DNA of 64,000 nt from Nitrospira defluvii (GCA_011525625.1 WYAX01000012.1:682001-746000); one strand, 5' to 3'; shown: positions 26,103 through 36,615, counted from the stretch's first letter. Notes: a model not told the origin generated them from the sequence alone. Numbers and translations: made by a program.

Positions 26103-26753
26103 ATGACTGATCTGGTCTTGCCCGCTATCGAAGTTTACGCCGCAGCCTGTTCCTTGCCGGAAACTCCGGTCCGCCGGAATTTGCGCGAGGAAACCGAGCG
26201 GACCATGGAGTATGCGCGGATGCTGGTGGGGCCGCTGGAAGGCGCATTTCTGTCGATGATGACTCGCCTCGTTCAGGCCGAGCGGGTACTGGAAATTGGA
26301 CTGTTTACGGGGTACAGCGCCCTGTGCTTTGCGGAAGCCCTGCCCGACCGGGGCCGGGTGGTGACGTGCGAGGTGGATGAAGAATCCGCCGCTGTGGCTC
26401 GCCGATTCTTTGCCCAGTCGCCGCATGGAGGGAAAATTGACGTTCGGATGGGCCCGGCGCTGGAGACGATGGCGAACCTGACCGGCCCCTTCGAGGTGAT
26501 CTTTATCGATGCAGACAAGATCAACTATGTGAATTACTACCGTCGGGCGATGGAGTTGGTGTCCCCGCGCGGCGTGATCCTGATCGACAATGTCTTGTGG
26601 GACGGCGATGTTCTGCTCAATCCGCCTCCGGACGACCGCACCGCGGCCATTCAGGAACTCAATCGAGTCGTAGCGGCCGATACGCGCGTGACGGCGGTGT
26701 TGGCCACCATTCGAGACGGAGTGTGGGTCATTTCCCCGAACCCGTCACGCTAG
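26103..26753 (+). CDS. Class I SAM-dependent O-methyltransferase (caffeoyl-CoA-OMT family)
   Basis: A cytoplasmic enzyme of 216 residues that transfers methyl groups from S-adenosylmethionine to a catechol-like or similar hydroxyl. SAM motif I is VLEIGLFTGYSAL, the acidic metal/SAM motif is FIDADKINYVNYY and the third is LIDNVLWDGDV, all typical of this family. Its own substrate is unknown. The ATG at 26103 has GGAG eight bases upstream. Confidence 0.9.
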   Translation: MTDLVLPAIEVYAAACSLPETPVRRNLREETERTMEYARMLVGPLEGAFLSMMTRLVQAERVLEIGLFTGYSALCFAEALPDRGRVVTCEVDEESAAVARRFFAQSPHGGKIDVRMGPALETMANLTGPFEVIFIDADKINYVNYYRRAMELVSPRGVILIDNVLWDGDVLLNPPPDDRTAAIQELNRVVAADTRVTAVLATIRDGVWVISPNPSR

Positions 26754-26807
26754 CCGTCGTTACCATCCGGGGTGTCGTACACCGGAGTGAAGGGAGAACG
26801 TGAACGA

Positions 26808-27719
26808 ATGGACAGACCGTCAGCCCCTGCCGCCTATGCCGCCTTGACCACGTCCGCCCTGGTGTGGGGCGGCTCGATCGTGGGGCAGAAACTCGCGCTC
26901 GGCGCGTTCTCGGCCGTGGAGACCTCCTTGCTGCGCGGCCTCGGCGCGTTGGCGATTCTGATTCCTCTGTGGTGGTGGACGGAAGGCGGGCGCACGACTC
27001 TGACGGCCCGCGATCTGAAGTGGCTGTCGCTCCTGGGTCTCGGCGTGCTCGGGAACCATCTGTTGACGCTGTTCGGCCTGCGGTATGTCGGCGCGGCCAC
27101 CGCTGGAGTGATTATCGGGGCCAGTCCGGCCATCACCGCCCTCCTCTCCTCGCTGTTAGTCCGCGATGTGCCTTTTAAAACCGTGGCGGGAGGGTGTGCG
27201 GTGTCGTTCGCGGGGGTGGCGCTGGTGTCCGGAGTCGGAGGAGATGCCCCGAGTGGAGAGAATCCCTGGTTGGGCGGCATCTTGGTCCTGTTGGGGTTGG
27301 TGAGTTGGGCGCTCTACTCGATCGGAGGCCGGCAGGTGATGGAGCGTCTGACCCCCCTGACGGTCAATTGGACGACCTTATGCCTCTCCCTGACGCTGCA
27401 GGTTCCTCTCCTCTGGACCGATCAAAAGCTGCTTGTCACCGGCATGCGCGTCGTTCCGCTTTCGGGGTGGTTGGCCTTGGGCTATTTGATCGTGTTTGCC
27501 ACCGCGCTTGGCCAGCAGGCCTGGCTCTATGGCGTGCAGGGCGTGGGGCCTTCGAGAGCCGGGGTGTTTGTGAATCTCATTCCCGTGTCGGCCCTTCTCC
27601 TATCGGCCCTCATATTGGATGAGGCGATCGGGGTTCGAGAAGTCGTGGGGATTGTCCTTATCCTCGCCGGGGTCTGGCTCGTCGGAAGGCAGTCGGCTCG
27701 ACTCAAGGCACGGGGCTAG
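26808..27719 (+). CDS. EamA/DMT-family membrane transporter
   Basis: An inner-membrane protein of 303 residues with ten predicted helices in two EamA repeats, as in drug/metabolite exporters (RhaT/YdcZ-like). Family features include VWGGSIVGQKLAL in the first helix, ASPAITALLSSLLVRD and, in the second repeat, NLIPVSALLLSALILDEAIG. Substrate unknown. It follows the methyltransferase by 54 bp on the same strand, so the two may be cotranscribed. Confidence 0.88.
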   Translation: MDRPSAPAAYAALTTSALVWGGSIVGQKLALGAFSAVETSLLRGLGALAILIPLWWWTEGGRTTLTARDLKWLSLLGLGVLGNHLLTLFGLRYVGAATAGVIIGASPAITALLSSLLVRDVPFKTVAGGCAVSFAGVALVSGVGGDAPSGENPWLGGILVLLGLVSWALYSIGGRQVMERLTPLTVNWTTLCLSLTLQVPLLWTDQKLLVTGMRVVPLSGWLALGYLIVFATALGQQAWLYGVQGVGPSRAGVFVNLIPVSALLLSALILDEAIGVREVVGIVLILAGVWLVGRQSARLKARG

Positions 27720-27958
27720 CCCGTCGGCCGCAGGCTTGTCGGAACAGGGATCGGCGGGTGCAGCAGAAAGGTGCATGAATACTGCGGGCTCGGGACGTTG
27801 CCCGGTGGTGCCTCCGCGTCATGCACGCATAGCGATGGCCGCTGTGTGGATGATCGCCGTGTCGGTGCGGGTGGGAGCAGGGGGGACTCGTAAGGATCGC
27901 TCTGACGTGGGCCGATCATGATGCGGCTGCGGTTGCTTCCCGAAGTGAGGACGTCGCG

Positions 27959-29503
27959 TTGAACAGTGATAGGGGAGAATTCGGCGACGATCGGTCGGAG
28001 AGGGTGGCGGTGATCACGACCGGGCCCGGCGGGATCATCACCGGTCTCAGCCACTCCGCCGAGCGTTTACTCGGTGTGAGTGCGGAAACCGTGGTTGGTC
28101 GCCTGTCTCCGGCCGCGTTTCATGACTCCCTCGAGGTGGATGCTCGGCGACGTGCGATTGTGGCTCACGTTGGCACGGTGATCGAAGATCCGTTCGGAGT
28201 GATCGTCGGATTGGTCCGTGTGGGACAGATGGTCGAGGAGGAGTGGACGTATCGTGATACAAACGGATGCCGGATTCCGGTACGACTCGTTGTGAGTGCC
28301 TTGCCTGGCGAGCGTGGACAGATTGTGGGTTATTGTTTTGTCATCAAGGACCGTCGAGACCAACCGCAGGCGGAGGCATTACTTCAACGTCAGGCCAAAT
28401 TACTGGATCTGGCCAACGAGGCGATCCTCGCGCGAGACCTGGTGAACGATACGATTACGTATTGGAACGAGGGCGCGGCTCGGCTCTACGGATGGACGTC
28501 CGGGGAAGCGTTGGGGGCGTATATTCACGGATTTTTACACACGACCTTTCCGTGCCCGTTGGAGGAGATTAAGCGGGAATTCTTGCAGGCAGGATTCTGG
28601 CGGGGCGAATTGGTGCATAGGACGCGTGCGGGACGGACCATCACCGTATCGAGCCGGTGGACTTTGCTCCGCGATTCATCAGGAGTCCCGAGCGGCAGTC
28701 TCGAATTGAACACCGATATCACGGAACAGAAGCGGACGCAGGCCGCGTTGACGCATGCGCATGAGGAGTTGGAGGCGCGGGTGCTGGAACGTACGGCCGC
28801 GTTGCGCGAAGCCAACGAGCGGTTGCGCGTATTGTCCCGTCGTCTGATGGAACTGCAAGAGTCGGAGCGCCGGGCGATAGCCCGTGATTTGCATGATGAA
28901 ATCGGGCAAGCGCTCACGGCGATCAAGCTCAACCTGCGAGAAATCCGCACGCTGCCCGGTCGTGAGGCGGGGGAGCCTCAGATCGTCGACAGTCTGGAGA
29001 TTCTCGGGCAGGTGCTGCAGCGTGTCCGTAGTTTGGCCCTGAATCTACGGCCATCGCTCTTGGACGAACTGGGGCTGGGCCCGGCTCTCCGATGGTATGT
29101 CGGCCGTCAGGCGGAGCGCGCGGGGTGGGACGTCCTGATTTCTGTTGAGGCGCTCACGAGCCGCCCTTCGCCTGAGGTTGAGATCGCCTGTTTCCGGCTG
29201 ACCCAGGAGGCGCTGACCAATGTCGCGCGCCACTCCCAGGCGAACAAGGTCGAGGTGCGCTTGGAGCGCGCGGCGCAGGAACTGACGTTGGTGATTCGTG
29301 ACGATGGCGTCGGGTTCGACCCGGACACAGTTCGCGTGCATGCCAGAGCCGGCACCAGTGTTGGGTTGTCCGGGATGGAGGAACGCGTTCAACTAGCCGG
29401 TGGAACGTTCACCATTACGTCCGCTCCTGCTACAGGGACGGAAATTCGTGCGTCGTTTCCGCTCGACGCGGCATCCGAATGCAGTCGAGAGGATGGGCGA
29501 TGA
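27959..29503 (+). CDS. PAS-containing NarX-type sensor histidine kinase
   Basis: A soluble kinase of 514 residues with no transmembrane segment. Two PAS-like domains cover about residues 15-130 and 135-260, followed by a coiled coil. The HisKA_3 dimerisation helix has phospho-acceptor H312 in RDLHDEIGQ, and the HATPase domain includes the N-box region EALTNVARHSQA and DDGVGFD. The start is a TTG at 27959 after GTGAGGAC; internal GTG codons near 28004 are alternatives. It overlaps the response regulator by 4 bp (ATGA), so the pair is a coupled two-component system. Confidence 0.9.
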   Translation: MNSDRGEFGDDRSERVAVITTGPGGIITGLSHSAERLLGVSAETVVGRLSPAAFHDSLEVDARRRAIVAHVGTVIEDPFGVIVGLVRVGQMVEEEWTYRDTNGCRIPVRLVVSALPGERGQIVGYCFVIKDRRDQPQAEALLQRQAKLLDLANEAILARDLVNDTITYWNEGAARLYGWTSGEALGAYIHGFLHTTFPCPLEEIKREFLQAGFWRGELVHRTRAGRTITVSSRWTLLRDSSGVPSGSLELNTDITEQKRTQAALTHAHEELEARVLERTAALREANERLRVLSRRLMELQESERRAIARDLHDEIGQALTAIKLNLREIRTLPGREAGEPQIVDSLEILGQVLQRVRSLALNLRPSLLDELGLGPALRWYVGRQAERAGWDVLISVEALTSRPSPEVEIACFRLTQEALTNVARHSQANKVEVRLERAAQELTLVIRDDGVGFDPDTVRVHARAGTSVGLSGMEERVQLAGGTFTITSAPATGTEIRASFPLDAASECSREDGR

Positions 29504-30153
29504 ACAGGATTCGGGTGTTGTTGGCTGAGGATCATACATTGGTGCGCGCAGGATTTCGGGCGTTGCTGGAGAAGCTGGATACGGTTCAGGTCGTTGGAGA
29601 GGCGAGCGATGGCCGGGAAGCCGTGCGCGTCGCCAGGGAGCTGAACCCCGAAGTGGTCCTGATGGATATCGCGATGGCGGGGATGAACGGGCTGGAGGCC
29701 ACGAGTCGCATGCGGCACGAGTGCCCGAACGCCAAAGTCATCATGCTCACGATGTACACGAACGAAGAATATCTCAAGGAAGCGCTGCGGGCCGGCGCTT
29801 CCGGCTATCTCCTGAAGGACGCCGACCGGGCAGAATTGGAACTTGCCCTCAACACGGTGCGTCGAGGAAAAACCTATGTAACCTCGGCCATGGCCAAATT
29901 CACCCTGGATGCCTCCGGTCGTGAAGGTGCCGTCGCCGCAGGTCCACTCGGCAAACTCACGGCACGTCAACGGGAAATTTTGCAGTTGATCGCCGAGGGC
30001 AGCTCCACCAAAGAGATTGCTCATCGGCTCGACCTGAGCGCCAAGACCGTCGAGACGCATCGTGCTCAATTGATGGAACGGCTGGAAATTCATGACGTGC
30101 CTGGATTGGTGCGACTGGCTATCCGGACCGGACTGATCGGGGCCGATCAGTAG
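29500..30153 (+). CDS. NarL/FixJ-family response regulator, partner of upstream kinase
   Basis: A DNA-binding regulator of 217 residues. The receiver has LAEDHTLVRAGF, phospho-acceptor in VLMDIAMAGMNG and the lysine in YLLKDADR. The LuxR-type helix-turn-helix has LTARQREILQLIAEGSSTKEIA and AKTVETHRAQL. Its ATG overlaps the kinase stop, fixing the pairing. Target genes are unknown. Confidence 0.93.
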   Translation: MNRIRVLLAEDHTLVRAGFRALLEKLDTVQVVGEASDGREAVRVARELNPEVVLMDIAMAGMNGLEATSRMRHECPNAKVIMLTMYTNEEYLKEALRAGASGYLLKDADRAELELALNTVRRGKTYVTSAMAKFTLDASGREGAVAAGPLGKLTARQREILQLIAEGSSTKEIAHRLDLSAKTVETHRAQLMERLEIHDVPGLVRLAIRTGLIGADQ

Positions 30154-30539
30154 CGGAATGCATCGAGCCACCGGCGTCCGCCGACTCGTCCCTTTGCCCG
30201 CATGCTCGGTGCACTCGGCCGGAGCTCGTAGCCGTGCGGGGCGGGAATGTCTTGCCGCCCGGGACATGGTTGCCGCTCCTGCTGTGCAGGCATGTTCCCC
30301 TTAATCGAAGACCACGCCACCCACATGTCGGAGAGTTGTGCGGGGACAATCGTCGATCGCACGGCTCCTCGGTGGATGAGTCGCCACCGCACCCCAGTCC
30401 CCCTCCCGGCGGTAGGGCCGCAGTAGGGCCGATTGCCCGGGTTTACGTCCCCGTCACAGACGCGTATCTTACCGGTGTTTGTCCGACAGACGACTTGCGT
30501 ATCGGTCATCCGCCTGAAGGGGCGAGGAGACGCTCGATC
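30154..30539. other. Interval before the hybrid kinase; start-codon uncertain
   Basis: The hybrid-kinase frame is open back to 30234, but the residues encoded there are Pro/Arg/His-rich and unlike a protein domain, and no ribosome binding site supports an earlier start. I therefore treat this stretch as leader. No hairpin or strong promoter was recognised. Confidence 0.4.
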
Positions 30540-33500
30540 ATGCTGGCCGTGATTAGTCTGATGACTGCCGGAGTGTTCGCGCTGGATGTGACGATTCCGC
30601 TCGGCCATGTCGTCTGGTTGCTGTACCTCCTCCCACTCTGGCTCAGCGCGCGACTCGAGTCGCCGACTGCACCGCGACGGTATGCCTTGCTCTGCACGCT
30701 CTTGTTTGGAATCGGGTTTTCCCTGGCGCCGCCGGGCGTCGACGTGCGTACGGCGCTGTTCAACCGGGCGTTGGGGACGGGAATGGTGTGGGGGGCAGCC
30801 TTTCTTTTGAGTCAACGGCGCGCCGCAGACACTGCGCTGCGCGCTGCGAACAGCCGGCTGGAATTGCAGGTCGCGGAGCAGACGCAGAGTGTGACTGCCG
30901 CTAATCGTCGACTGACCCAGCGATTGGTCGAGCAGCAGCAGGCCGAGGAGGCTCGGCGAGCGAGCGAAGAACGATATCGCGAATTGGTCGAGCGGGCGGG
31001 CGATATCATCTATCGGACCGATGCGGCCGGTCGGTTTACCTACTGCAATCCCACCTCGCTGCGCATCCTCGGGTACCTTCCCGAAGAGTTGCTCGGACGC
31101 CACTATTTGGAAATCGTCCTCCCGTCCTGTCGCGCGCAAGCTGAGCGATTTTATGGGCGGCAGTTTGTCCGACAAGTGCCCCGAACCGTGTATGAGGTGC
31201 CGGTTACCACGAAGGACGGGCGCGAGGTCTGGCTGGGGCAGCATGCGCAATTGTTGATGGAGGAGCAGACTGTCAGCGGCTTTCAAGTAGTGGCGCGCGA
31301 CATTACGGAACGGAAACGGGTTGAGCAGGCCTTGCGCGAAAGCGAGGAGCGCTTCTCCAAAGCGTTTCAAAGCAGCCCGGCGGGAATGGCCATCAGTCGG
31401 CTGGAGGACGGGCGGGTGCTCGACGTCAACGAGGCCTTTGTGCGGGTGTCGGGATTCAGCCGCGGAGAACTCATCGGCATGTCCTCGCTAGACGTCGGCA
31501 TCTGGGTCAATCCCGAAGACCGTCGACAGTTGGCGGACACCCTTCGTCGGGATGGATTCCTCCGTCACCTGGAGAAAGCGTTTCGCACAAAATCCGGGGA
31601 GGTGCGGCATGGGTTGTTCAATGTGGAACCGGTCCGTATCGGCAGGGAGGATTGCCTGCTGACGCTCGTGCTGGACATTACCAGGCGGACAGAGGCCGAG
31701 GCGGCCTTGCGTCACAGTCAGTCCGTGTTGCAGGTGCAGCAACACGCGCTGATGCGTCTGACCAAGAGTCAACATATCGGGTCGGGGAACTGGCAGCCGG
31801 CCCTCGAAGAATTGATGCGGACATCCGCGCAGGCCTTGGCGGTCGATCGCGCCAGCGTCTGGTTACTGGACCGAAACGGGGCCATGCTGGATTGTGCGGA
31901 GTTGTACGAGCAGCGTGCGGCACAGCACTCACGGGGGCAGCGCCTGAATGTCGCGCAGTACCCTCGCTACTGTGCCGAACTGCTTCGAGAGCAAGTGGTC
32001 GACGCCCACGATGTGGAACGAGATCCTCGCACCTCCGAATTGCTGTCCGCGTATCTCCGGCCTTTGGGTATCGTCTCCCTCTTGGATGTACCGATTTTTT
32101 TCGGGGGGCGGCTGGCGGGTGTGGTGTGCCATGAGCGGATCGGCGTGCCGCGTGCCTGGACCAGCGAAGAGACGCAGTTTGCGACGTCCATCGGGAATCT
32201 CGTGACGTTGGCCTACGAGGCCAAGCAGCGCCAGGAGGCGGAGAGCGCCCTGGTGATGGCGAAGGAGGCGGCGGAATTCGCCAATCGGGCCAAGAGCGAT
32301 TTCCTCGCCACGATGAGCCATGAGATCAGAACGCCCATGAACGCCATCGTGGGCATGGCCGATTTGCTGTCGGAAACGCCGTTGAACGACGATCAGCGGG
32401 AATATGTGCAGATTTTTCGTGATGCCGGAAGCAACCTGCTGAGTCTGATCAACGATGTCCTCGACCTGTCGAAAATCGAAGCCGGACATCTGGACCTGGA
32501 TATCGTCGACTTCGATCTCAACGACTTGGTGCAGCGGGCGGCCGAGTTGGTCGCCGTGCGCGCCGCCGAGAAAAATTTGGAGTTGGCGTATCAGATTCAG
32601 CCGGACGTGCCGACGTCGCTGGTCGGGGATCCGAATCGGCTGCGGCAGGTGCTCCTGAATCTATTGGGGAATGCCATCAAGTTCACGGATCAAGGAGAGG
32701 TCGTGTTGCGAGTGGAACGCGATCCGCAGGCAGAAGGACCGGGGACTCTCCTGTTCACCGTGCGCGATACCGGGATCGGGATTCCGACGGATAAACTGAC
32801 GGCCATTTTCGAACGATTTACTCAGGTCGATTCGTCGATGACCCGAGCGTACAGCGGGACCGGTCTCGGCCTGACGATCTCTCGGCGCTTGGTGGAGCGA
32901 ATGGGCGGGAAGCTATGGGTGGAGAGCGAGGTGGGCAAGGGTAGTCTTTTCAGCTTCAGCGCCAAGTTCGCCGTACATCTTCAACCGGCCCAGGACGTTC
33001 CGCCCGCACAGTGGGAACAACTGGCCGGCCTACGGACCTTGATCGTGGACGACAACGCCACCAATCGCCTGATTGTGCGGGAAACGCTGACCGGCTGGGG
33101 AATCCCGGCAGCCGAGGCCTCCGGCGGCGACGAAGCCTTGGAGGAATTGCGTCGCGCAGCGAAGACCGGGCTCCCGTATCGCTTGGTGATTCTCGATGTG
33201 CGGATGCCGAAACGCAGCGGGTGGGAGGTCGCGGAGACCATCGCCCGTTCGCCGTGGCTGGCAGGATTGTCGCTGATTATGCTGACGTCCGAACGGAGAG
33301 CCGGCGATCATGCGCGCGCGAGAGAATGTGGCGTGGTGCGGTATCTCACCAAACCGTTCCGGCGATCGGATTTGTTCAACGGCATGATGGCGGTCATCAG
33401 GAACGCGGCGTCGGCCGACCGGCAAGGAGGTATCCTCGGCGCTGCACCTGACAGCACTGAACCGGTTGAAGAGATGGCCGGGCTGTCGATTTTGCTGGCT

Positions 33501-34184
33501 GAAGACTATGTGGACAATCGCCGTATGATGGAATTCTATTTCAAAGCGACGCCGCATCGAGTCGAAACGGCGGCCAACGGCCAGGTGGCGGTCGACATGT
33601 TCATGCGCGGATCGTACGACTTAGTCTTGATGGATATTCAGATGCCCGTCATGGACGGCTACGCGGCGACGAAGGCCATTCGTGCATGGGAGCAGGCGCA
33701 GGGCCGCAGGCCGGTTCCCATTCTGGCCCTGACGGCCAATGCGCTGCAGGGTGAGGTGCAGCGCAGTGTTGAGGCGGGATGTACGGCTCACCTGACCAAG
33801 CCGATTCGGAAGGCACGGTTGATGGAAGCGATTCAGCTGTATTACCAAACGGCGTCGCTCGCGCCGTCGGGGGCCGACGCATCCTCGGCTCCCGTGGTGC
33901 TGCAAATCAGCGGAGAGTTCGAGGCGCTCATGCCGGGGTTTCTGGAACGTCGGCGCCAGGATCTGCTCCAGATCGCGGAAGCGGTCGCACGCGAAGACTA
34001 TGTCCTGGTCCGTGACATCGGCCATGGCCTCAAGGGCGCCGGAGGGACCTACGGACTCGACGCGATCAGCGCGTATGGTCGGGCTTTCGAGGCGGCGGCC
34101 GACCACAAGGACGGAGCGGCGGTGCGGGAGACGTTGGGCGCGTGCACCAGCTATCTGGATCGCCTGCAATTGGTCTACGTGTAA
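30540..34184 (+). CDS. Hybrid sensor histidine kinase with two receivers and HPt domain
   Basis: A membrane phosphorelay protein of 1214 residues. About three hydrophobic helices occupy residues 1-80. A coiled coil, two PAS domains (about 140-260 and 265-385) and a GAF-like domain (about 410-555) follow. HisKA has H594 in SHEIRTPMNAI, and the HATPase domain shows DTGIGIP and GTGLGLTIS. Receiver 1 has D886 (VILDVRMP), receiver 2 has D1032 (VLMDIQMP), and a C-terminal HPt domain has H1162 in HGLKGAGG. This permits a full His-Asp-His-Asp relay, with the NtrC-type regulator 17 bp downstream as the obvious final target. The start at 30540 has GAGGAG ten bases upstream. Confidence 0.9.
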   Translation: MLAVISLMTAGVFALDVTIPLGHVVWLLYLLPLWLSARLESPTAPRRYALLCTLLFGIGFSLAPPGVDVRTALFNRALGTGMVWGAAFLLSQRRAADTALRAANSRLELQVAEQTQSVTAANRRLTQRLVEQQQAEEARRASEERYRELVERAGDIIYRTDAAGRFTYCNPTSLRILGYLPEELLGRHYLEIVLPSCRAQAERFYGRQFVRQVPRTVYEVPVTTKDGREVWLGQHAQLLMEEQTVSGFQVVARDITERKRVEQALRESEERFSKAFQSSPAGMAISRLEDGRVLDVNEAFVRVSGFSRGELIGMSSLDVGIWVNPEDRRQLADTLRRDGFLRHLEKAFRTKSGEVRHGLFNVEPVRIGREDCLLTLVLDITRRTEAEAALRHSQSVLQVQQHALMRLTKSQHIGSGNWQPALEELMRTSAQALAVDRASVWLLDRNGAMLDCAELYEQRAAQHSRGQRLNVAQYPRYCAELLREQVVDAHDVERDPRTSELLSAYLRPLGIVSLLDVPIFFGGRLAGVVCHERIGVPRAWTSEETQFATSIGNLVTLAYEAKQRQEAESALVMAKEAAEFANRAKSDFLATMSHEIRTPMNAIVGMADLLSETPLNDDQREYVQIFRDAGSNLLSLINDVLDLSKIEAGHLDLDIVDFDLNDLVQRAAELVAVRAAEKNLELAYQIQPDVPTSLVGDPNRLRQVLLNLLGNAIKFTDQGEVVLRVERDPQAEGPGTLLFTVRDTGIGIPTDKLTAIFERFTQVDSSMTRAYSGTGLGLTISRRLVERMGGKLWVESEVGKGSLFSFSAKFAVHLQPAQDVPPAQWEQLAGLRTLIVDDNATNRLIVRETLTGWGIPAAEASGGDEALEELRRAAKTGLPYRLVILDVRMPKRSGWEVAETIARSPWLAGLSLIMLTSERRAGDHARARECGVVRYLTKPFRRSDLFNGMMAVIRNAASADRQGGILGAAPDSTEPVEEMAGLSILLAEDYVDNRRMMEFYFKATPHRVETAANGQVAVDMFMRGSYDLVLMDIQMPVMDGYAATKAIRAWEQAQGRRPVPILALTANALQGEVQRSVEAGCTAHLTKPIRKARLMEAIQLYYQTASLAPSGADASSAPVVLQISGEFEALMPGFLERRRQDLLQIAEAVAREDYVLVRDIGHGLKGAGGTYGLDAISAYGRAFEAAADHKDGAAVRETLGACTSYLDRLQLVYV

Positions 34185-34201
34185 GTCACGGGTAGGGAAT
34201 C

Positions 34202-35596
34202 ATGCGCGTCTTGCTGGTGGAAGATCACATCGACATTCGGCGTCTGTTCCAACAGGTCATCGACGCGCGCGGACATGAGGTGACGGCCTGCGGGGATGGT
34301 GAATCGGCCTGGGAAGCCTACGGTCGGCGAGCCTTTGAACTGGTGCTGCTCGACTGGGAATTGCGCGGGGGCGGCATGGATGGACTGCAACTGTGCCGCG
34401 CCATCCGATCGAGCCCGGGCGGTGATCGTTGTGTGATTGTGATGATCACGGCGCATGATTCGCCGGATGCCTTGCGAACGGCGCTGCAGGCGGGCGTCAA
34501 CGACTATCTCGTGAAGCCCCTCGGCGTCGAGTTTCTGAAATTACGCCTGGCGATTGCGGAACAATGGGTGGAAAGCGTCCGTCGGCGGTTTGCTGCGGAG
34601 GATCAGGCGCAAGCGCTTCAATCGCAGATGGCGGATCACGGAAAGTTTCATGACTTGATCGGCCGAAGCCCGTCGATGGTGGTGCTGTACGAGGACATTC
34701 AAAAGATCGCGGCAGTGGATGCGACCGTCCTCATCGAGGGGGAAACCGGCACGGGAAAGGAATTGGTGGCCCGGGCGATCCATCTCGCCAGCCGGCGTGC
34801 GCCTCAGACCTTCCTCCCGGTCAATTGTGCGGGCTTCACGGACTCGATTCTCGGCAGCCAGTTGTTCGGCCACAAGAAGGGGGCGTTCACCGGCGCCATC
34901 GACAACCAGGAAGGGGTGTTTGAGGCGGCGCAGGGAGGCACGCTGTTCCTGGACGAGATCGGCGATATTTCGCCCGCGGTTCAAACGAGTCTCCTGCGTG
35001 TCTTGCAGGAGCGGGAAGTGACGCGCTTGGGCGAATCGAAACCGCGGAAGGTCGATGTGCGTCTGGTGGTGGCCACGCACCATAACCTGGCGGAGGATGT
35101 GGAAAAAGGCACATTCCGGAGAGATTTGTTGTATCGCATTAAGGTCGCACGGCTCCATCTGACGCCGTTGCGTGACCGGCCGTCGGATATTCCTCTGCTG
35201 GTCCATGCCTTTCTGGGGCAGTTTCGCTCCGTCATGGAAAAGTCGGTGCTTCAGATCAGTCCGGAGGCGCTGCAAGTCCTGACCGCCTATCCCTGGCCCG
35301 GGAATGTGCGGGAACTGAAAAGCGCGGTAGAATCGGCGCTCATTCATTGCAAAGGGACGGTCGTGCAGCTGGGGGATCTCCCGCCGGAGATCAGGCATCC
35401 CGAGCCGAAGTCGACCTATGTCCCTCTTCAGCGTGAAGACGAGCGGACCCGCATGGTAGGGGCCCTGCAACAGACGGGCGGGAATCGTTCCGAGGCGGCT
35501 CGATTGTTGGGCATGAGTCGTCGAACGTTCTATCGGCGCCTGGCCGAATATGATGTGGCGGTTTCCGAAGACACCGCTCAAGATTTTCGCCCGTGA
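34202..35596 (+). CDS. NtrC-family sigma54-dependent response regulator
   Basis: Activator of RNA polymerase-sigma54, 464 residues. The receiver has LLVEDH and phospho-acceptor D51 in VLLDWEL. The AAA+ domain has Walker A GETGTGKE, the sigma54-contact loop GAFTGA and [12 protein letters not shown] Fis-type helix-turn-helix ends the protein ([20 protein letters not shown]). All elements for sigma54 activation are intact. It lies 17 bp after the hybrid kinase. Two sigma54-like promoter elements occur 0.3 and 2.1 kb downstream and are plausible targets. Confidence 0.93.
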   Translation: MRVLLVEDHIDIRRLFQQVIDARGHEVTACGDGESAWEAYGRRAFELVLLDWELRGGGMDGLQLCRAIRSSPGGDRCVIVMITAHDSPDALRTALQAGVNDYLVKPLGVEFLKLRLAIAEQWVESVRRRFAAEDQAQALQSQMADHGKFHDLIGRSPSMVVLYEDIQKIAAVDATVLIEGETGTGKELVARAIHLASRRAPQTFLPVNCAGFTDSILGSQLFGHKKGAFTGAIDNQEGVFEAAQGGTLFLDEIGDISPAVQTSLLRVLQEREVTRLGESKPRKVDVRLVVATHHNLAEDVEKGTFRRDLLYRIKVARLHLTPLRDRPSDIPLLVHAFLGQFRSVMEKSVLQISPEALQVLTAYPWPGNVRELKSAVESALIHCKGTVVQLGDLPPEIRHPEPKSTYVPLQREDERTRMVGALQQTGGNRSEAARLLGMSRRTFYRRLAEYDVAVSEDTAQDFRP

Positions 35597-36145
35597 TCTC
35601 GCTCGATGCCGGCTCGAACATCTTTTCCCCCTATGACACACCAGAATATCCGTCCGATGCCAGGCCCCGTTTCTCGCAGAGTGTTGCCCTGTGGGCCGAA
35701 CGCTCCCAGGCTCACATTCAGTTCCGCGTCCGACGAATCTGTTGCGGACAGGTGTGCGCTGCGCCACGTGAGACACGTGCGGCACAGCACCTTGTGCCAT
35801 CTCCTTGACGCCTGGCGCCGCCGGTTGATCGTGCCCTTGGCGTAAACCCCTAGTTTTTCCTCAACCTTCTCGATTCGGCAGTTATGGCACGATCCTTGAT
35901 AGATAGATCAGCGATTGCTGCGGGCTGATGGACGGGCCAAGAAATCGGTGGCGGTTGCAGCACGAAGCGGGGCAGATGGACGGGATCGATGTGTCGCCTG
36001 CCTCATCGGACTTCGTCGGATCGGATCGGGTGAGTCAGAGCCGTGTCGATCGACGTGCAACGGTTTGCGCCGATGGTGTCAGGTGTTCTCGGTCAGCTTC
36101 GTTCATAGTTGAATGTGTAGGTTCGGGAATAAAGGAGCGTCACCG
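35597..36145. other. Long leader with sigma54-like element
   Basis: 549 bp between the NtrC-type gene and the first small LuxR-type gene. No convincing coding sequence. It contains the sigma54-like element at 35885-35900, leaving about 245 bp of leader before the next start codon. Confidence 0.45.
35885..35900 (+). promoter_or_regulatory. Sigma54-like promoter element 1
   Basis: TGGCAC-GATCC-TTGAT has the correct spacing for a -24/-12 promoter (consensus TGGCACG-N4-TTGCW). The -24 half is perfect; the -12 half has GA instead of GC. Almost the same sequence recurs at 37697, also upstream of a unit ending in a LuxR-type protein. Confidence 0.55.
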
Positions 36146-36466
36146 ATGTGGAATGACAATGAAAATGTTTTGCGGTTCAGCCGGGAGGGGAATGTGCGGG
36201 AGGTTCCGCCGGGAACGAATGTCGTGGCGAGCAGCAGCACGATGACCAGGCGCCGTCCGGAAGATCTGACGCCGCGAGAACAGGAAATTCTGCAGCTGGT
36301 CTGGGCGGGGCTGACGAATCGAACGATTGCTGAACAGTTGCATATCAGCATCAAGACTGCGGAGGCCCACCGCGCCAACATGATGAAGAAGCTTCGGGTC
36401 TCCAATATCGCGCAACTCTTGAAGACGGCGCTGGAAGAGGGGCTGCTCGCCACCCATGCGGGCTGA
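36146..36466 (+). CDS. Stand-alone LuxR/GerE-type DNA-binding protein (paralogue 1)
   Basis: A 106-residue protein that is essentially one LuxR-type helix-turn-helix: RPEDLTPREQEILQLVWAG, then NRTIAEQLHISIKTAEAHRA and NMMKKLRVSN. A ~40-residue polar N-terminus precedes it and there is no receiver or ligand domain. AAGGAG precedes the ATG by eight bases. A close paralogue lies 2 kb downstream (38128). GerE-like proteins of this size can bind DNA without a phosphorylation signal, so control is probably by synthesis, here possibly by sigma54. Confidence 0.85.
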   Translation: MWNDNENVLRFSREGNVREVPPGTNVVASSSTMTRRRPEDLTPREQEILQLVWAGLTNRTIAEQLHISIKTAEAHRANMMKKLRVSNIAQLLKTALEEGLLATHAG

Positions 36467-36615
36467 TGGGACTCTCGGCGGCCTGCACTCTCGAGAGAAG
36501 TCCCACTCTCGGCGGTGTAACGGCTCCCCGTGGGTCCGCCCCCTCACCGCGTAATTGAGGCTCGCACCGGCCACGGTGTTTGCAGTACAATGCCGCACCG
36601 TCGCCGGAGCCAGCC

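Noticed and set aside
30147..31370. 407-codon minus-strand frame opposite the hybrid kinase
   Set aside because: Mirror of the PAS-encoding sequence in a GC-rich gene; no protein-like features.
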